Shown: positions 1 through 7,914 of the stretch, in pieces
How the letters are laid out: each line of letters starts with the position of its first letter
Numbering within the stretch: position 1 is the stretch's first letter
DNA from: GCA-2862585 sp036340235
GTDB taxonomy: Bacteria > Bacteroidota > Bacteroidia > Flavobacteriales > UBA7312
Assembly: GCA_036340235.1 (NCBI GenBank)
Contig: JAYYZE010000010.1
Span: 10,566-74,565, forward strand
Length of the DNA stretch: 64,000 bases
Direction: 5' to 3'
The notes under the pieces: generated by a model
The model's input: the letters and a program-made list of their open reading frames with translations, nothing else
Database searches by the model: none
Told to the model about the DNA's origin: nothing
Position numbers and translations under genes: made by a program

Positions 1-759
1 ATTGATACACACACTCATCTGTTTGCTAGCCAATTTGATAAGGATAGGGCTCAGGTAGTGCAGGATGCCATTGACAAAGGAGTAAATACCATGCTGTTGC
101 CTAATATCAATAGCGAGAGCATTGAACCTATGCATAAGTTGTGTCGACAGTTTCCAAACCATTGCTTTCCCATGATGGGTTTACACCCCTGCGATGTCAA
201 GTCAAACTTTGAAAATGAGTTGAATAATATCAAGTCTTGGCTTGACAAAGTGCGCTATGTAGCCATTGGTGAAATTGGAATCGATTTGTATTGGGATAAA
301 AGCACATTGGATATTCAAAAAGAGGCCTTTCGTCAACAACTAATCTGGGGGAAAGAATACGACTTACCAGTGGCTATTCATATTAGAGAAAGTTTTGATA
401 ACGTTTTAGAGGTAGTTGAAAAAGTGAATGAAGACAAGCTAAGAGGTGTTTTTCATTGTTTTACCGGGACTGTCGAACAAGGCAAAAAAGCTATTGAAAT
501 GGGGTTTATGCTAGGTATTGGTGGAGTGGCAACCTTTAAAAACAGTGGATTGGACAAAACCCTAAAAGAGCTCCCTTTAGAAAGTATGCTTTTGGAAACC
601 GACAGCCCTTATCTTGCCCCTACGCCCCACAGAGGCCGACGCAATGAAAGTTCTTTTTTGCCCATCATAGCTCAAAAATTGGCGGACATCCATGAACTCG
701 ACATTCAAGAAGTGGCACGGATAACGACCAACAATGCTCTTACCTTATTTAAGCTATAA
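1..759 (+). CDS. TatD family metal-dependent hydrolase (5' end cut by window edge)
   Basis: TatD-type DNases are TIM-barrel metal hydrolases acting as 3'-5' exonucleases or repair/quality-control nucleases in the cytoplasm. The frame is open from base 1, where IDTHTHLF supplies the HxH metal site, so only the first few codons are missing. 252 residues are visible, close to the family's usual 255-265. The other metal ligands are recognisable: Glu in AIGEIGIDLYWD, His in VAIHIRE, His in GVFHCFTG and Asp in LLETDSPYLAP. An internal GTG at 58 is not a credible start because it would remove HxH. The stop lies 2 nt before ansA, so the two are probably co-transcribed. The family is certain; the exact substrate is not. 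Confidence 0.95.
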   Translation: MDTHTHLFASQFDKDRAQVVQDAIDKGVNTMLLPNINSESIEPMHKLCRQFPNHCFPMMGLHPCDVKSNFENELNNIKSWLDKVRYVAIGEIGIDLYWDKSTLDIQKEAFRQQLIWGKEYDLPVAIHIRESFDNVLEVVEKVNEDKLRGVFHCFTGTVEQGKKAIEMGFMLGIGGVATFKNSGLDKTLKELPLESMLLETDSPYLAPTPHRGRRNESSFLPIIAQKLADIHELDIQEVARITTNNALTLFKL

Positions 760-761
760 CT

Positions 762-1760
762 ATGACAAATTCTGTATTACTCATTTACACTGGAGGCACC
801 ATTGGCATGTACAAAACAGCACAAGGCAGTTTACGCCCCTTTGATTTGGAAACGCTTCATACTCAAATTCCAGAGCTTAAGTCTTTCGACATAGACCTGC
901 AAGCCATCAGCATAGACCATCCCATTGATTCTTCCAATATGTCCATTGAAGTATGGATACAGCTCGCTAAACTGATTAAGAAAAACTACAAAAAATACAA
1001 GGGTTTTGTCATTTTGCATGGCTCCGATACCATGGCATACACCGCTTCAGCCTTAAGTTTTATGCTCGAAAACTTGAATAAACCGGTCATACTCACCGGT
1101 GCTCAATTGCCCATTGGTGTGCGACGAACTGACGCTAAAGAAAACATTATCACTTCGATAGAATTAGCGGCTCAGTCAAATATTCCTGAAGTATGTGTGT
1201 ACTTTGAATATCACCTGCTGAGAGGTAATCGCTGCACCAAAATCAGGGCCGAGCACTTCGAGGCATTCAAAAGCCCTAATTTTATTCCCCTAGCCGAGGC
1301 AGGCTTACAAATTAAGTACAGCCCTATAACTTACGAACACAATCGCAAGGATCTAATACTAAACACTAACTTTAGTGATCAAGTACTGGTTTTAAAACTA
1401 TTTCCTAGCATGAACCCAGAATTGATAGTGCCCATCTTAGAGTTGAACTACAAAGGGCTTATTTTGGAAACTTTTGGCACAGGTAATGCTACCACAGCAA
1501 GCTGGTTTTTAGATAGTATTAGCAAAGCCATTAAAAAAGGTAAAATTATTTTAAATATTAGTCAGTGTTTATCAGGAAGCGTCAGTCAAGGACTGTACGA
1601 AACCAGTTCCAAGCTAGAAGAGTTGGGAGTGGTAAGTGGACACGATATGACCATTGAGGCGGCAGTAACCAAACTCATGTTTTTGATTAGTCAAGGACAT
1701 GGCCAGCAACAAATTAAAACCCTACTTCAAATTTCATTGCGTGGAGAGCTAACTAATTAA
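762..1760 (+). CDS. ansA: L-asparaginase, cytoplasmic type I
   Basis: Hydrolyses L-asparagine to aspartate and ammonia. The 332-residue chain has both catalytic threonine motifs of the bacterial type: TGGTIGM near the N-terminus (about residues 10-16) and HGSDTMAYTASAL (about residues 86-98), which supplies the Thr-Asp pair; the Lys in VILTGAQ..DAKENI follows. There is no signal peptide, which fits the cytoplasmic type I enzyme rather than the periplasmic type II. It begins 2 nt after the tatD-like gene, so translation is probably coupled. The downstream neighbour is tRNA-Ser after 30 nt. Confidence is high for the enzyme class; the type I assignment rests on the absence of a leader and the length. 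Confidence 0.95.
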   Translation: MTNSVLLIYTGGTIGMYKTAQGSLRPFDLETLHTQIPELKSFDIDLQAISIDHPIDSSNMSIEVWIQLAKLIKKNYKKYKGFVILHGSDTMAYTASALSFMLENLNKPVILTGAQLPIGVRRTDAKENIITSIELAAQSNIPEVCVYFEYHLLRGNRCTKIRAEHFEAFKSPNFIPLAEAGLQIKYSPITYEHNRKDLILNTNFSDQVLVLKLFPSMNPELIVPILELNYKGLILETFGTGNATTASWFLDSISKAIKKGKIILNISQCLSGSVSQGLYETSSKLEELGVVSGHDMTIEAAVTKLMFLISQGHGQQQIKTLLQISLRGELTN

Positions 1761-1790
1761 ATTTCATTTATTAGATTTGTCATCCCAAAT

Positions 1791-1875
1791 GGAAAGGTGG
1801 CCGAGTGGCTTAAGGCGCACGCTTGGAAAGCGTGTATACGGAAACGTATCGGGGGTTCGAATCCCTTCCTTTCCG
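1791..1875 (+). tRNA. tRNA-Ser (anticodon GGA)
   Basis: A complete class II tRNA. The acceptor strand GGAAAGG (1791-1797) pairs with CCTTTCC (1868-1874). The anticodon stem CACGC/GCGTG encloses the loop TTGGAAA with anticodon GGA at 1825-1827, reading UCC/UCU. A long variable arm (around ATACG-GAAA-CGTAT) and the T-loop GGTTCGAATCC follow. The discriminator is G at 1875. CCA is not encoded; the genome continues CATTA. Confidence 0.97.
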
Positions 1876-1883
1876 CATTAGAT

Positions 1884-1908
1884 AAAAACACCTTACGGGT
1901 GTTTTTTT
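1884..1908 (+). terminator. Rho-independent terminator after tRNA-Ser
   Basis: An A-rich arm followed by CACC, a TTACG loop, GGTG and a run of seven T residues, directly downstream of the tRNA. The stem is short but is extended by A/T pairing. It separates the tRNA unit from the decayed gene behind it. Confidence 0.75.
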
Positions 1909-1958
1909 GAAAAAATCAGCACAAATCTATTTATTTAGTTGAGAATTGTATATTCTGT

Positions 1959-1966
1959 TATTTTTG
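1959..1966 (+). promoter_or_regulatory. -7 promoter box (TATTTTTG) of the decayed gene
   Basis: An exact match to the Bacteroidota -7 consensus TAnnTTTG, 28 nt before the ATG at 1995. It is still intact although the gene behind it carries stop codons. Confidence 0.55.
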
Positions 1967-1994
1967 ATTAATTGAGCCTAAAAATACCATTGCT

Positions 1995-2876
1995 ATGAAA
2001 TCTCATCCCTCCAAAAAACAAATTCCTCTTTCTTCTTACAATAATAAAACGACTATCGTATTTTTATCATTGATATTGGTATTTCATACTGGCAAAGCGT
2101 TTTCACAATAAGTAATGGTCTCCAACCACAAAGGCACAAAGATGACCGTAAACAATAATGTGGTAACAACTAATGATAAGGCTCCTTCAAATTCTGCCAC
2201 AGCATATGTGTATTTTGACAATACAGATACCGCCAATGTCATTGCCAAAATATACGATAGAACTTCTTGGCAAAGCGTTTCATCTAGATGTTCTGATGAT
2301 ATGGGAAATCATACAGCTACCGAAAATATTAAGTTCTCCGGTAATTGACTTAGCAATGATGGGGGTTAAGAAGGTGTATTTGTAGAAACAGATGGGGATA
2401 TGAGTATAGGCACTTCTAACCCAACGGATCAGCTAGAAGTAGATGGCATATTAGCTGTAAAATTTATTAATTCAACGGTTTACAACGACGAACGAAGAAC
2501 TTCATTTACTACTGATCAATCCAATTCTTGGCCATGGAAAGACTTTCCTGACTTGAACATAACGATTAACTTAACCCAAGAGGCAACAGTAATTATAAAT
2601 TACAGCATTTCAATGCTAATTGAAAACGACTTGCTATTAAATAGATTGAATGTAGGAGGAAATGTCAGAGTTAAAATAATTGCAGGTGACTTTGGCACAA
2701 ATCAAAGGCAATATTCAAATATTTCAGAATCGCGGTCTGAAACAACAAGCTCTGGAACCCACACCAATATAGTAGAATACCAAACTGATGACGTTCGGAC
2801 AATGGATTCAGCGAATAATTTTCAACAGGCATTTTAAAACAACTGTATTTGGCAATCTATAGACGAGGACATATAA
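1995..2876 (+). pseudogene. Decayed secreted, tail-fibre-like protein with in-frame stops
   Basis: One reading frame runs from the ATG at 1995 to 2876 with no frameshift but is cut by TAA (2109), TGA (2346), TAA (2367) and possibly TAA (2835). The first 38 codons give a signal peptide ending KAFSQ. The next segment (from 2115) includes AYVYFDNTDTANVIAKIYD. After the TGA comes LSNDGG, stop, EGVFVETDGDMSIGT and then NPTDQLEVDG, the VGIGTxxPTxKLEVDG-like motif of Bacteroidota tail-fibre or adhesin-type surface proteins. The TGA sits where a Trp (TGG) is expected. No function can be assigned. Because TAA and TGA both occur, codon reassignment is unlikely. The C-terminal piece (2400-2837, 145 residues) could still be translated from an internal ATG but would lack a leader. 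Confidence 0.75.
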
Positions 2877-3002
2877 AACAATTAATACTGTATTGGTTGT
2901 GTAGTAATTACTTGATTTATCATTAGAATCGGTTTATTATTTAAGCAAAAAAAGAGCCTTCTTAATCAAATACGCATTTCTTTTTTTTTAAAATTATTTG
3001 TG

Positions 3003-3010
3003 TAGATTTG
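3003..3010 (+). promoter_or_regulatory. -7 promoter box (TAGATTTG) of the exbB operon
   Basis: An exact TAnnTTTG match 41 nt before the exbB ATG, preceded by a long T tract. It is the only good box between the decayed gene and the operon. Confidence 0.65.
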
Positions 3011-3051
3011 CGAGGATTAATATTTAAACTCAATTAAAAACCAATATCGAA

Positions 3052-3855
3052 ATGAAAAATCTCTTAGCGCTTTTTTTGCTGACTTCCTCTCTAACAATCG
3101 GAGTGAATCAGATATCTTATGCTATCACACAAGATGATGCCGACACCACAAATATAGTTGAGGAAACGGCCACAGAGCAAGAAAAAACCACTGTTGAGGA
3201 AACGCCTGTAGTAGAAGAAAATCGTTCGTTCCACCAAGTTATCAAGCAAAAATTTATTGAGGGTGGTCCCTCATTCATGGGCATCGTTTTATTGTGTCTT
3301 ATACTTGGTTTGGCCCTTTGTATCGAGCGTATTATTTACCTCAATCGCGCTACTACCAATTCTGACGTATTGTTGTCGAACATAGAGGCGGCAATATCTT
3401 CAGGAAGTGTTGAAAATGCCAAAGAGATATGCCGAAACACTCCGGGACCAGTGGCTAGCATTTTCTATCAAGGACTAGACCGTTCTGGTGAAGGTATCGA
3501 GGTGGTAGAAAAGTCAGTAGTGGCTTACGGAAGCGTCCAAATGGGCCTTTTAGAAAGGGGACTGTCTTGGATTTCTTTATTCATTGCTCTTGCTCCAATG
3601 CTTGGTTTTATGGGAACTGTAATAGGAATGATTGGCGCCTTTGACGCCATTGAAGCAGCTGGAGATATCTCACCGTCATTAGTTGCTGGCGGTATTAAAG
3701 TAGCTTTATTAACCACCGTATTTGGATTGATAGTAGCCATGATACTTCAAATTTTCTACAATTACATTGTAGCTAAAATTGACAGCATCGTTAACAATAT
3801 GGAAGATGCCTCTATCTCATTTGTTGACATTTTAGTAAAAAATAAAATCAAGTAA
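3052..3855 (+). CDS. exbB: MotA/TolQ/ExbB proton channel protein
   Basis: ExbB-type subunit of an inner-membrane proton channel that energises outer-membrane processes. The 267 residues comprise an N-terminal signal-like hydrophobic segment (about 1-25), a Glu/Thr-rich linker (about 26-60), then the TolQ/ExbB core: a TM near 75-95 (GIVLLCLILGLALCIERIIY) and the paired C-terminal TMs with the family block APMLGFMGTVIGMIGAF (about 180-200) and GGIKVALLTTVFGLIVAM. The extra N-terminal leader plus acidic linker is common in Bacteroidota. It heads a four-gene operon with a small membrane protein and two ExbD proteins. No TonB gene is adjacent, so the partner is not visible here. Confidence 0.93.
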   Translation: MKNLLALFLLTSSLTIGVNQISYAITQDDADTTNIVEETATEQEKTTVEETPVVEENRSFHQVIKQKFIEGGPSFMGIVLLCLILGLALCIERIIYLNRATTNSDVLLSNIEAAISSGSVENAKEICRNTPGPVASIFYQGLDRSGEGIEVVEKSVVAYGSVQMGLLERGLSWISLFIALAPMLGFMGTVIGMIGAFDAIEAAGDISPSLVAGGIKVALLTTVFGLIVAMILQIFYNYIVAKIDSIVNNMEDASISFVDILVKNKIK

Positions 3856-3857
3856 TT

Positions 3858-4196
3858 ATGTCCGATTTTTTAGTTAATGCCGGACTGATTCTAACCTACC
3901 TTATGATTGGTTTAGCAGCGTTGTCAGCCTTGGTTTATCCCATCATGTTTTTGGCTAAGAATCCTTCCAAAAGCAAAAATTCTCTAATAGGTATTGGCGG
4001 ATTGGTATTTGTTTGCATCCTCTCCTATGTATTTGCCTCTAGCGACATTCTCACCTTTCCAGGATCTGAGAAATTCGATATGACAGAAGCGTCAACTAAG
4101 CGCGTTGGTATGGGGCTGATAACATTCTATATTTTATCAGCAGGCGCCATACTTTCGGTTTTGTACGCTGAATTAGGAAAATTCTTTAAAAAGTAA
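3858..4196 (+). CDS. Small three-TM membrane protein between exbB and exbD
   Basis: Of unknown function. The 112-residue protein has three predicted hydrophobic segments: about 6-31 (LILTYLMIGLAALSALVYPI), 42-61 (LIGIGGLVFVCILSYVFA) and 87-107 (GLITFYILSAGAILSVLYAE), with a basic C-terminus. It starts 2 nt after exbB and ends 5 nt before exbD, so it is embedded in the operon. A protein of this type in this position recurs in Bacteroidota ExbBD operons, which suggests an accessory subunit or assembly factor; that role is inference. Confidence 0.85.
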   Translation: MSDFLVNAGLILTYLMIGLAALSALVYPIMFLAKNPSKSKNSLIGIGGLVFVCILSYVFASSDILTFPGSEKFDMTEASTKRVGMGLITFYILSAGAILSVLYAELGKFFKK

Positions 4197-4201
4197 ACAT
4201 T

Positions 4202-4747
4202 ATGGCAAGAAGAGCAAAAGGTGCATCAGAAATTAATGCTGGCTCTATGGCCGATATTGCCTTCCTTCTGCTTATTTTCTTTTTGGTTACCACTACCATG
4301 GACGTAGATACAGGATTGGCGCGAAAGCTCCCTCCCATGCCAGAAGAAGAAATTGAGCAGGATGATTCACAGATTAAAGCTAAAAATATATATGTGGTAC
4401 TCATCAACTCCAACAATCAGCTACTAGTTGAAAATGAGTTTATGGATATCTCTCAGCTGCGTGCTGGAGCCAAGACTTTTATTAACAACAATGGCCGTGA
4501 CCCTGAGTCTTCAGACAATCCACAAAAGGCCATCATCTCATTACAGAACGATAGAGGCACTTCTTATGAGACCTATATTCAAGTTCAAAACGAATTGGCA
4601 GCCGCCTATCGTGAACTGAGAGATACACGTTCTATGCAAAAGTTTGGAATGCTATACAAAGACCTTCCAAAACAAAAGCAAAAGGAAGTAAGGAAAGAAT
4701 ATCCTCAAAAAATATCGGAAGCAGAACCTAAAAATATTGGTAAGTAG
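4202..4747 (+). CDS. exbD: ExbD/TolR family biopolymer transport protein (first copy)
   Basis: ExbD-like partner of the proton channel. The 181 residues contain a short cytoplasmic N-terminus with EINAGSMADIAFLLLIFF, the family's conserved TM (about 12-32) with the functional Asp (MADIAF) that couples proton flow. A periplasmic domain follows (LINSNNQLLVENEFMD and onward). It is longer than a typical 130-140 residue ExbD, with a Lys-rich C-terminal extension (PKQKQKEVRKEYPQ). A second ExbD follows after 2 nt, so the channel may contain two different ExbD chains. Confidence 0.93.
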   Translation: MARRAKGASEINAGSMADIAFLLLIFFLVTTTMDVDTGLARKLPPMPEEEIEQDDSQIKAKNIYVVLINSNNQLLVENEFMDISQLRAGAKTFINNNGRDPESSDNPQKAIISLQNDRGTSYETYIQVQNELAAAYRELRDTRSMQKFGMLYKDLPKQKQKEVRKEYPQKISEAEPKNIGK

Positions 4748-4749
4748 TT

Positions 4750-5217
4750 ATGTCTAAATTTAGAAAAAATAGCAATAAAGATACTCCAGGCATTTCGACG
4801 GCCTCCCTACCCGACATTGTTTTCATGCTCTTATTCTTCTTCATGGTAACAACCGTCATGCGTGAAACCACCATAATGGTAAAACAAGGATTGCCACAAG
4901 CCAGCGAAATACAAAAACTGGAAAAGAAATCGTTGGTTAGCTATATTTATATTGGAAGCCCCGTAGAACGAATGCAAAGCACGTATGGCACCAAAGCTAG
5001 AATTCAACTCAACGATGCTTTTGCTACAGTCGACGATATTCCTCAATACATTACGTCGGAAAGAGCCGCCAGAGACGAGAAAGAAGTACCCTTCATGACT
5101 ACTTCCATCAAAGTGGACAAAGATACTAGAATGGGTATCGTTACCGATGTAAAGCAAGAATTAAGAAAAGCCAATGCGCTTAAAATAAATTACTCAACAC
5201 GAAAAGAAACAAAGTAA
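4750..5217 (+). CDS. exbD: ExbD/TolR family biopolymer transport protein (second copy)
   Basis: Second ExbD-like subunit, 155 residues. The TM motif is STASLPDIVFMLLFFFMV (about 16-35), again with the conserved Asp after the Leu-Pro. The periplasmic part differs clearly from the first copy, so this is an old paralogue and not a recent duplication. It is the last gene of the operon; a strong hairpin terminator follows 25 nt after the stop. In Bacteroidota, ExbB with two ExbDs is the usual arrangement for energising TonB-dependent uptake; no TonB or receptor gene is in this window. Confidence 0.92.
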   Translation: MSKFRKNSNKDTPGISTASLPDIVFMLLFFFMVTTVMRETTIMVKQGLPQASEIQKLEKKSLVSYIYIGSPVERMQSTYGTKARIQLNDAFATVDDIPQYITSERAARDEKEVPFMTTSIKVDKDTRMGIVTDVKQELRKANALKINYSTRKETK

Positions 5218-5242
5218 TTTAAAGTTATAATCCTATCAATTT

Positions 5243-5268
5243 AGCACCTCCTTGGAGGTGCTTTTTTT
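5243..5268 (+). terminator. Rho-independent terminator of the exb operon
   Basis: The stem AGCACCTC (5243-5250) / GAGGTGCT (5255-5262) with loop CTTG is followed by TTTTTT. It overlaps the stop end of the opposite-strand protease gene and may also slow transcription from that side. Confidence 0.9.
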
Positions 5269-6157
5269 ATACCTTTAATGGTAATGAAATTTGTTTTAAT
5301 ACGTATAATAACAAAGCTAAGGCAACGCATGAGATGAGCAACATAGATCCTTGCCCTTCGTTAGTACCAATGCTTTCTATGGAACGGTCAATACGTCCAT
5401 CGAGAATAAAATATGATAACAATACCGCCGCCGCATTGTTGACAAAATGCGCCACTATAGGCAACCATATTGAACCACTCCAAAACATTATATAGCCAAA
5501 CATGGCGCCTATCAAAAAGCGCGGGAAAAATCCTAAAAACTGAAGGTGAATCGCACTAAAAAGAAAAGCCGTAATCCAAATACTTAGATGAACCTTGCCA
5601 CTCCATTTAGACAAGCCATTTTGAATAAGTCCTCTAAAGAGAAGCTCCTCACCCACGGCCGGTATAAGGGCTATTACCACTAAGTTGGCCATCAAACCAC
5701 CCAAAGAGTCAACCGCCAAAAAGGCTTCCGTTATAAGCATGGCTTGGGCTTCAGCAGAACGCATCCAGGCTTCTAAATTGGATAAAAAATCAGGCAAGCG
5801 AATGCCCTCGTTCCAAACAGACAATATGTTTATAAGAGGCCACGAAAGTAACATAATAGCGCCCGTTAAAAGTACTTGCTGACGCGAAACCGTTTTAAAA
5901 TCTAATGATACTCCAGTTAGGTGCCAAAACATTATAGGCGGAAAAATAAAAATTCCAATGGCAGTAAAAGCCTGAAGGAACTTTAAGCTTTTAATGGTAT
6001 CCTTATTTTGTAAATCAGTCAATGTGGCGGCATCAAATACAACAGAGCCCAACATACCAATAATGTTACCTAACAAAAAGCCCAAAAAGAGCAACATAAT
6101 AAAAATAAAAAGCTGTTTATTTGGTGATGACGATTCATATATGCCTTTGTAACTCAT
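5267..6157 (-). CDS. CPBP family intramembrane metalloprotease (CAAX protease-like)
   Basis: Membrane-embedded protease of the CPBP/Abi family, related to Rce1-type CAAX proteases. The 296 residues form about seven to eight TM segments. The catalytic motifs are present in order: GEELLFRG (Glu170, Glu171, Arg175), the second-motif His in FSAIHLQ (His204), and HFVNN (His237, Asn240). Bacterial members serve in bacteriocin self-immunity or membrane-protein processing, but nothing nearby indicates a bacteriocin. It stands alone, converging on the exb operon and divergent from the dihydrouridine synthase gene. The substrate is unknown. Confidence 0.9.
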   Translation of the reverse strand: MSYKGIYESSSPNKQLFIFIMLLFLGFLLGNIIGMLGSVVFDAATLTDLQNKDTIKSLKFLQAFTAIGIFIFPPIMFWHLTGVSLDFKTVSRQQVLLTGAIMLLSWPLINILSVWNEGIRLPDFLSNLEAWMRSAEAQAMLITEAFLAVDSLGGLMANLVVIALIPAVGEELLFRGLIQNGLSKWSGKVHLSIWITAFLFSAIHLQFLGFFPRFLIGAMFGYIMFWSGSIWLPIVAHFVNNAAAVLLSYFILDGRIDRSIESIGTNEGQGSMLLISCVALALLLYVLKQISLPLKV

Positions 6158-6173
6158 GACAGAAATAATTAGT

Positions 6174-6181
6174 TAATTTTG
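6174..6181 (+). promoter_or_regulatory. -7 promoter box (TAATTTTG) of the dus operon
   Basis: An exact TAnnTTTG box 8 nt upstream of the dus ATG, implying an RNA leader of only a few bases. Confidence 0.65.
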
Positions 6182-6189
6182 CAACAATA

Positions 6190-7188
6190 ATGAGCGTAAA
6201 GATAGGCAATATCGACTTAGGAGAATTTCCGTTGCTATTGGCACCAATGGAAGACGTTAGCGATCCACCATTTAGAGCGCTATGCAAAAAACACGGTGCC
6301 GACGTTATGTTCACGGAATTCATCTCTTCGGAGGGTCTAATAAGAGATGCCGTCAAAAGCGTTGAAAAATTAGATTTCTTTGAATATGAACGACCATTAG
6401 CTATACAAATTTTTGGTCATGATATTGAGTCCATGAAGCAAACCACTCGAATTTGCGAAAAAGTAAATCCGGACTTCATCGACATTAACTACGGATGCCC
6501 TGTCAAAAAAGTAACGTGTAAAGGGGCTGGAGCTGGCATTTTACAAGACATTCCCAAAATGGTGTCTATGACCAAAGAAATAGTAAACTCAACATCTTTA
6601 CCGGTGACCGTAAAAACACGTTTGGGCTGGGACGACAACAGCAAATTTATTGTTGATGTAGCTGAACGATTACAAGATGTTGGCATACAGGCAATTTCCA
6701 TTCATGGTCGAACGCGCAAACAGATGTACAAAGGACAAGCGGATTGGTCACTCATTGCCGATGTAAAAAATAATCCTCGCATGCATATTCCCGTAATTGG
6801 TAACGGCGATGTAGATAGCCCCGAAACAGCCCTTGAAAAGAAAGAAAAATATGGCGTAGATGGTATTATGATTGGTAGAGCCGCTATTGGCTATCCGTGG
6901 ATTTTTAATGAAATAAAATACTATTTAAAAACTGGTCAACACTTGCCAAAACCTAGTATGAAAGATCGAATAGAAACCTGTAAAGAACATTTGCGTTTTT
7001 CTCTTGAATGGAAAGGCTCCATTTTGGGCGTGGTGGAAACACGACGTCATTATACCAACTACTTTAAACATATTCCCAACTTCAAAGAATACCGAATGCG
7101 CCTAGTAACCGCCCAAGAAGCACAAGAACTTTTCGATATTTTGGACGAAATATCCTTGGTGTTTTCTGAACATAAATTCGCTTCCTAA
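6190..7188 (+). CDS. dusB: tRNA-dihydrouridine synthase (DusB-like)
   Basis: FMN-dependent enzyme reducing specific uridines of tRNA to dihydrouridine. The 332 residues show the Dus barrel signatures: LAPMEDVSDPPFR near the N-terminus, FTEFISSEGL, DINYGCPVKKV with the catalytic Cys of the GCP motif (about residue 100), GAGAGIL, the FMN-phosphate-binding segments SIHGRTRKQMYKGQADW and VIGNGDV, and DGIMIGRAAIGYPWIF. A C-terminal helical domain of about 90 residues is complete. The stop overlaps the start of the downstream pseudouridine synthase by one base (TAATG), so two RNA-modifying enzymes are coupled. The assignment to DusB rather than another Dus subfamily is from overall similarity. Confidence 0.93.
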   Translation: MSVKIGNIDLGEFPLLLAPMEDVSDPPFRALCKKHGADVMFTEFISSEGLIRDAVKSVEKLDFFEYERPLAIQIFGHDIESMKQTTRICEKVNPDFIDINYGCPVKKVTCKGAGAGILQDIPKMVSMTKEIVNSTSLPVTVKTRLGWDDNSKFIVDVAERLQDVGIQAISIHGRTRKQMYKGQADWSLIADVKNNPRMHIPVIGNGDVDSPETALEKKEKYGVDGIMIGRAAIGYPWIFNEIKYYLKTGQHLPKPSMKDRIETCKEHLRFSLEWKGSILGVVETRRHYTNYFKHIPNFKEYRMRLVTAQEAQELFDILDEISLVFSEHKFAS

Positions 7189-7910
7189 TGAAGGAAACGC
7201 GTATTAACAAATTCCTTAGCGAGGCAGGCTTTTGTTCAAGAAGGGCCGCCGACAAACTCATTGAACAGGGCAGGGTAACAATCAATGGTGAAATACCACA
7301 AATGGGTACCAAAATTACCCCTTCTGATACCGTTCAAGTCGATGGAAAAACCATCAGAAAATCAACGGATACAGCAGTTTATCTAGCGCTCAACAAACCT
7401 AAAGGCGTCGTATGCACCACTGACACAAGGGTCGAAAAAAATAATATTATCGATTTTTTGGGCTATCACAAACGAATTTTTCCAATTGGTCGTTTGGACA
7501 AAGACAGCCAAGGCCTTATACTCTTAACCAACGACGGCGATATCGTTAATAAAATCCTGAGGGCTCGCAATAATCATGAAAAAGAATACATTGTGACGGT
7601 TGATAAAGCTATTGATGATAGGTTTATTAAAAAAATGAGTCGAGGTGTACCTATTTTAGATACCATTACCCGACCATGTAAAGTTATGGCATTGGGTCAA
7701 TCAAAATTTAAAATTATTTTAACTCAAGGTCTCAACCGACAAATTAGAAGAATGTGCGAATATTTAGGGTATCAAGTTCGTACACTAACACGTATTCGTA
7801 TCATGAATATTCACCTGGATGTAAAATTAGGTGATTACAGAGAATTAACCCAATCAGAACTTCAAAAACTTAACAAGCTACTGGCCGACTCTTCTAAAAC
7901 GTTTGAATAG
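7188..7910 (+). CDS. rluF: S4-domain pseudouridine synthase (RluF-type, 23S rRNA)
   Basis: Converts a uridine in rRNA to pseudouridine. The 240-residue chain has an N-terminal S4 RNA-binding domain (about 5-60, RINKFLSEAGFCSRRAADKL) and an RsuA-type catalytic domain with GRLDKDSQGLILLTNDGD, catalytic Asp104. The C-terminus (GLNRQIRRMCEYLGYQV, then RIRIMNIHLDVKLGDYREL) matches the RluF (23S U2604) subgroup, with tRNA-Tyr U35 as an alternative substrate known for some members. It is translated from an ATG overlapping the dus stop. The stop is 4 nt from the convergent permease gene, leaving no room for a terminator. Confidence 0.92.
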   Translation: MKETRINKFLSEAGFCSRRAADKLIEQGRVTINGEIPQMGTKITPSDTVQVDGKTIRKSTDTAVYLALNKPKGVVCTTDTRVEKNNIIDFLGYHKRIFPIGRLDKDSQGLILLTNDGDIVNKILRARNNHEKEYIVTVDKAIDDRFIKKMSRGVPILDTITRPCKVMALGQSKFKIILTQGLNRQIRRMCEYLGYQVRTLTRIRIMNIHLDVKLGDYRELTQSELQKLNKLLADSSKTFE

Positions 7911-7914
7911 TTAT

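Noticed and set aside
831..1019. Open frames antisense to ansA and similar antisense frames elsewhere
   Set aside because: They are shadows of well-supported genes on the other strand, with no family pattern of their own.
1995..2876. Stop-codon reassignment to explain the in-frame stops
   Set aside because: Both TAA and TGA interrupt the frame, and all other genes in the window use these codons as normal stops.
1995..2876. Prophage remnant, because of the tail-fibre-like motif
   Set aside because: No other phage gene, integrase or attachment site is nearby; the motif also occurs in non-phage surface proteins of Bacteroidota.
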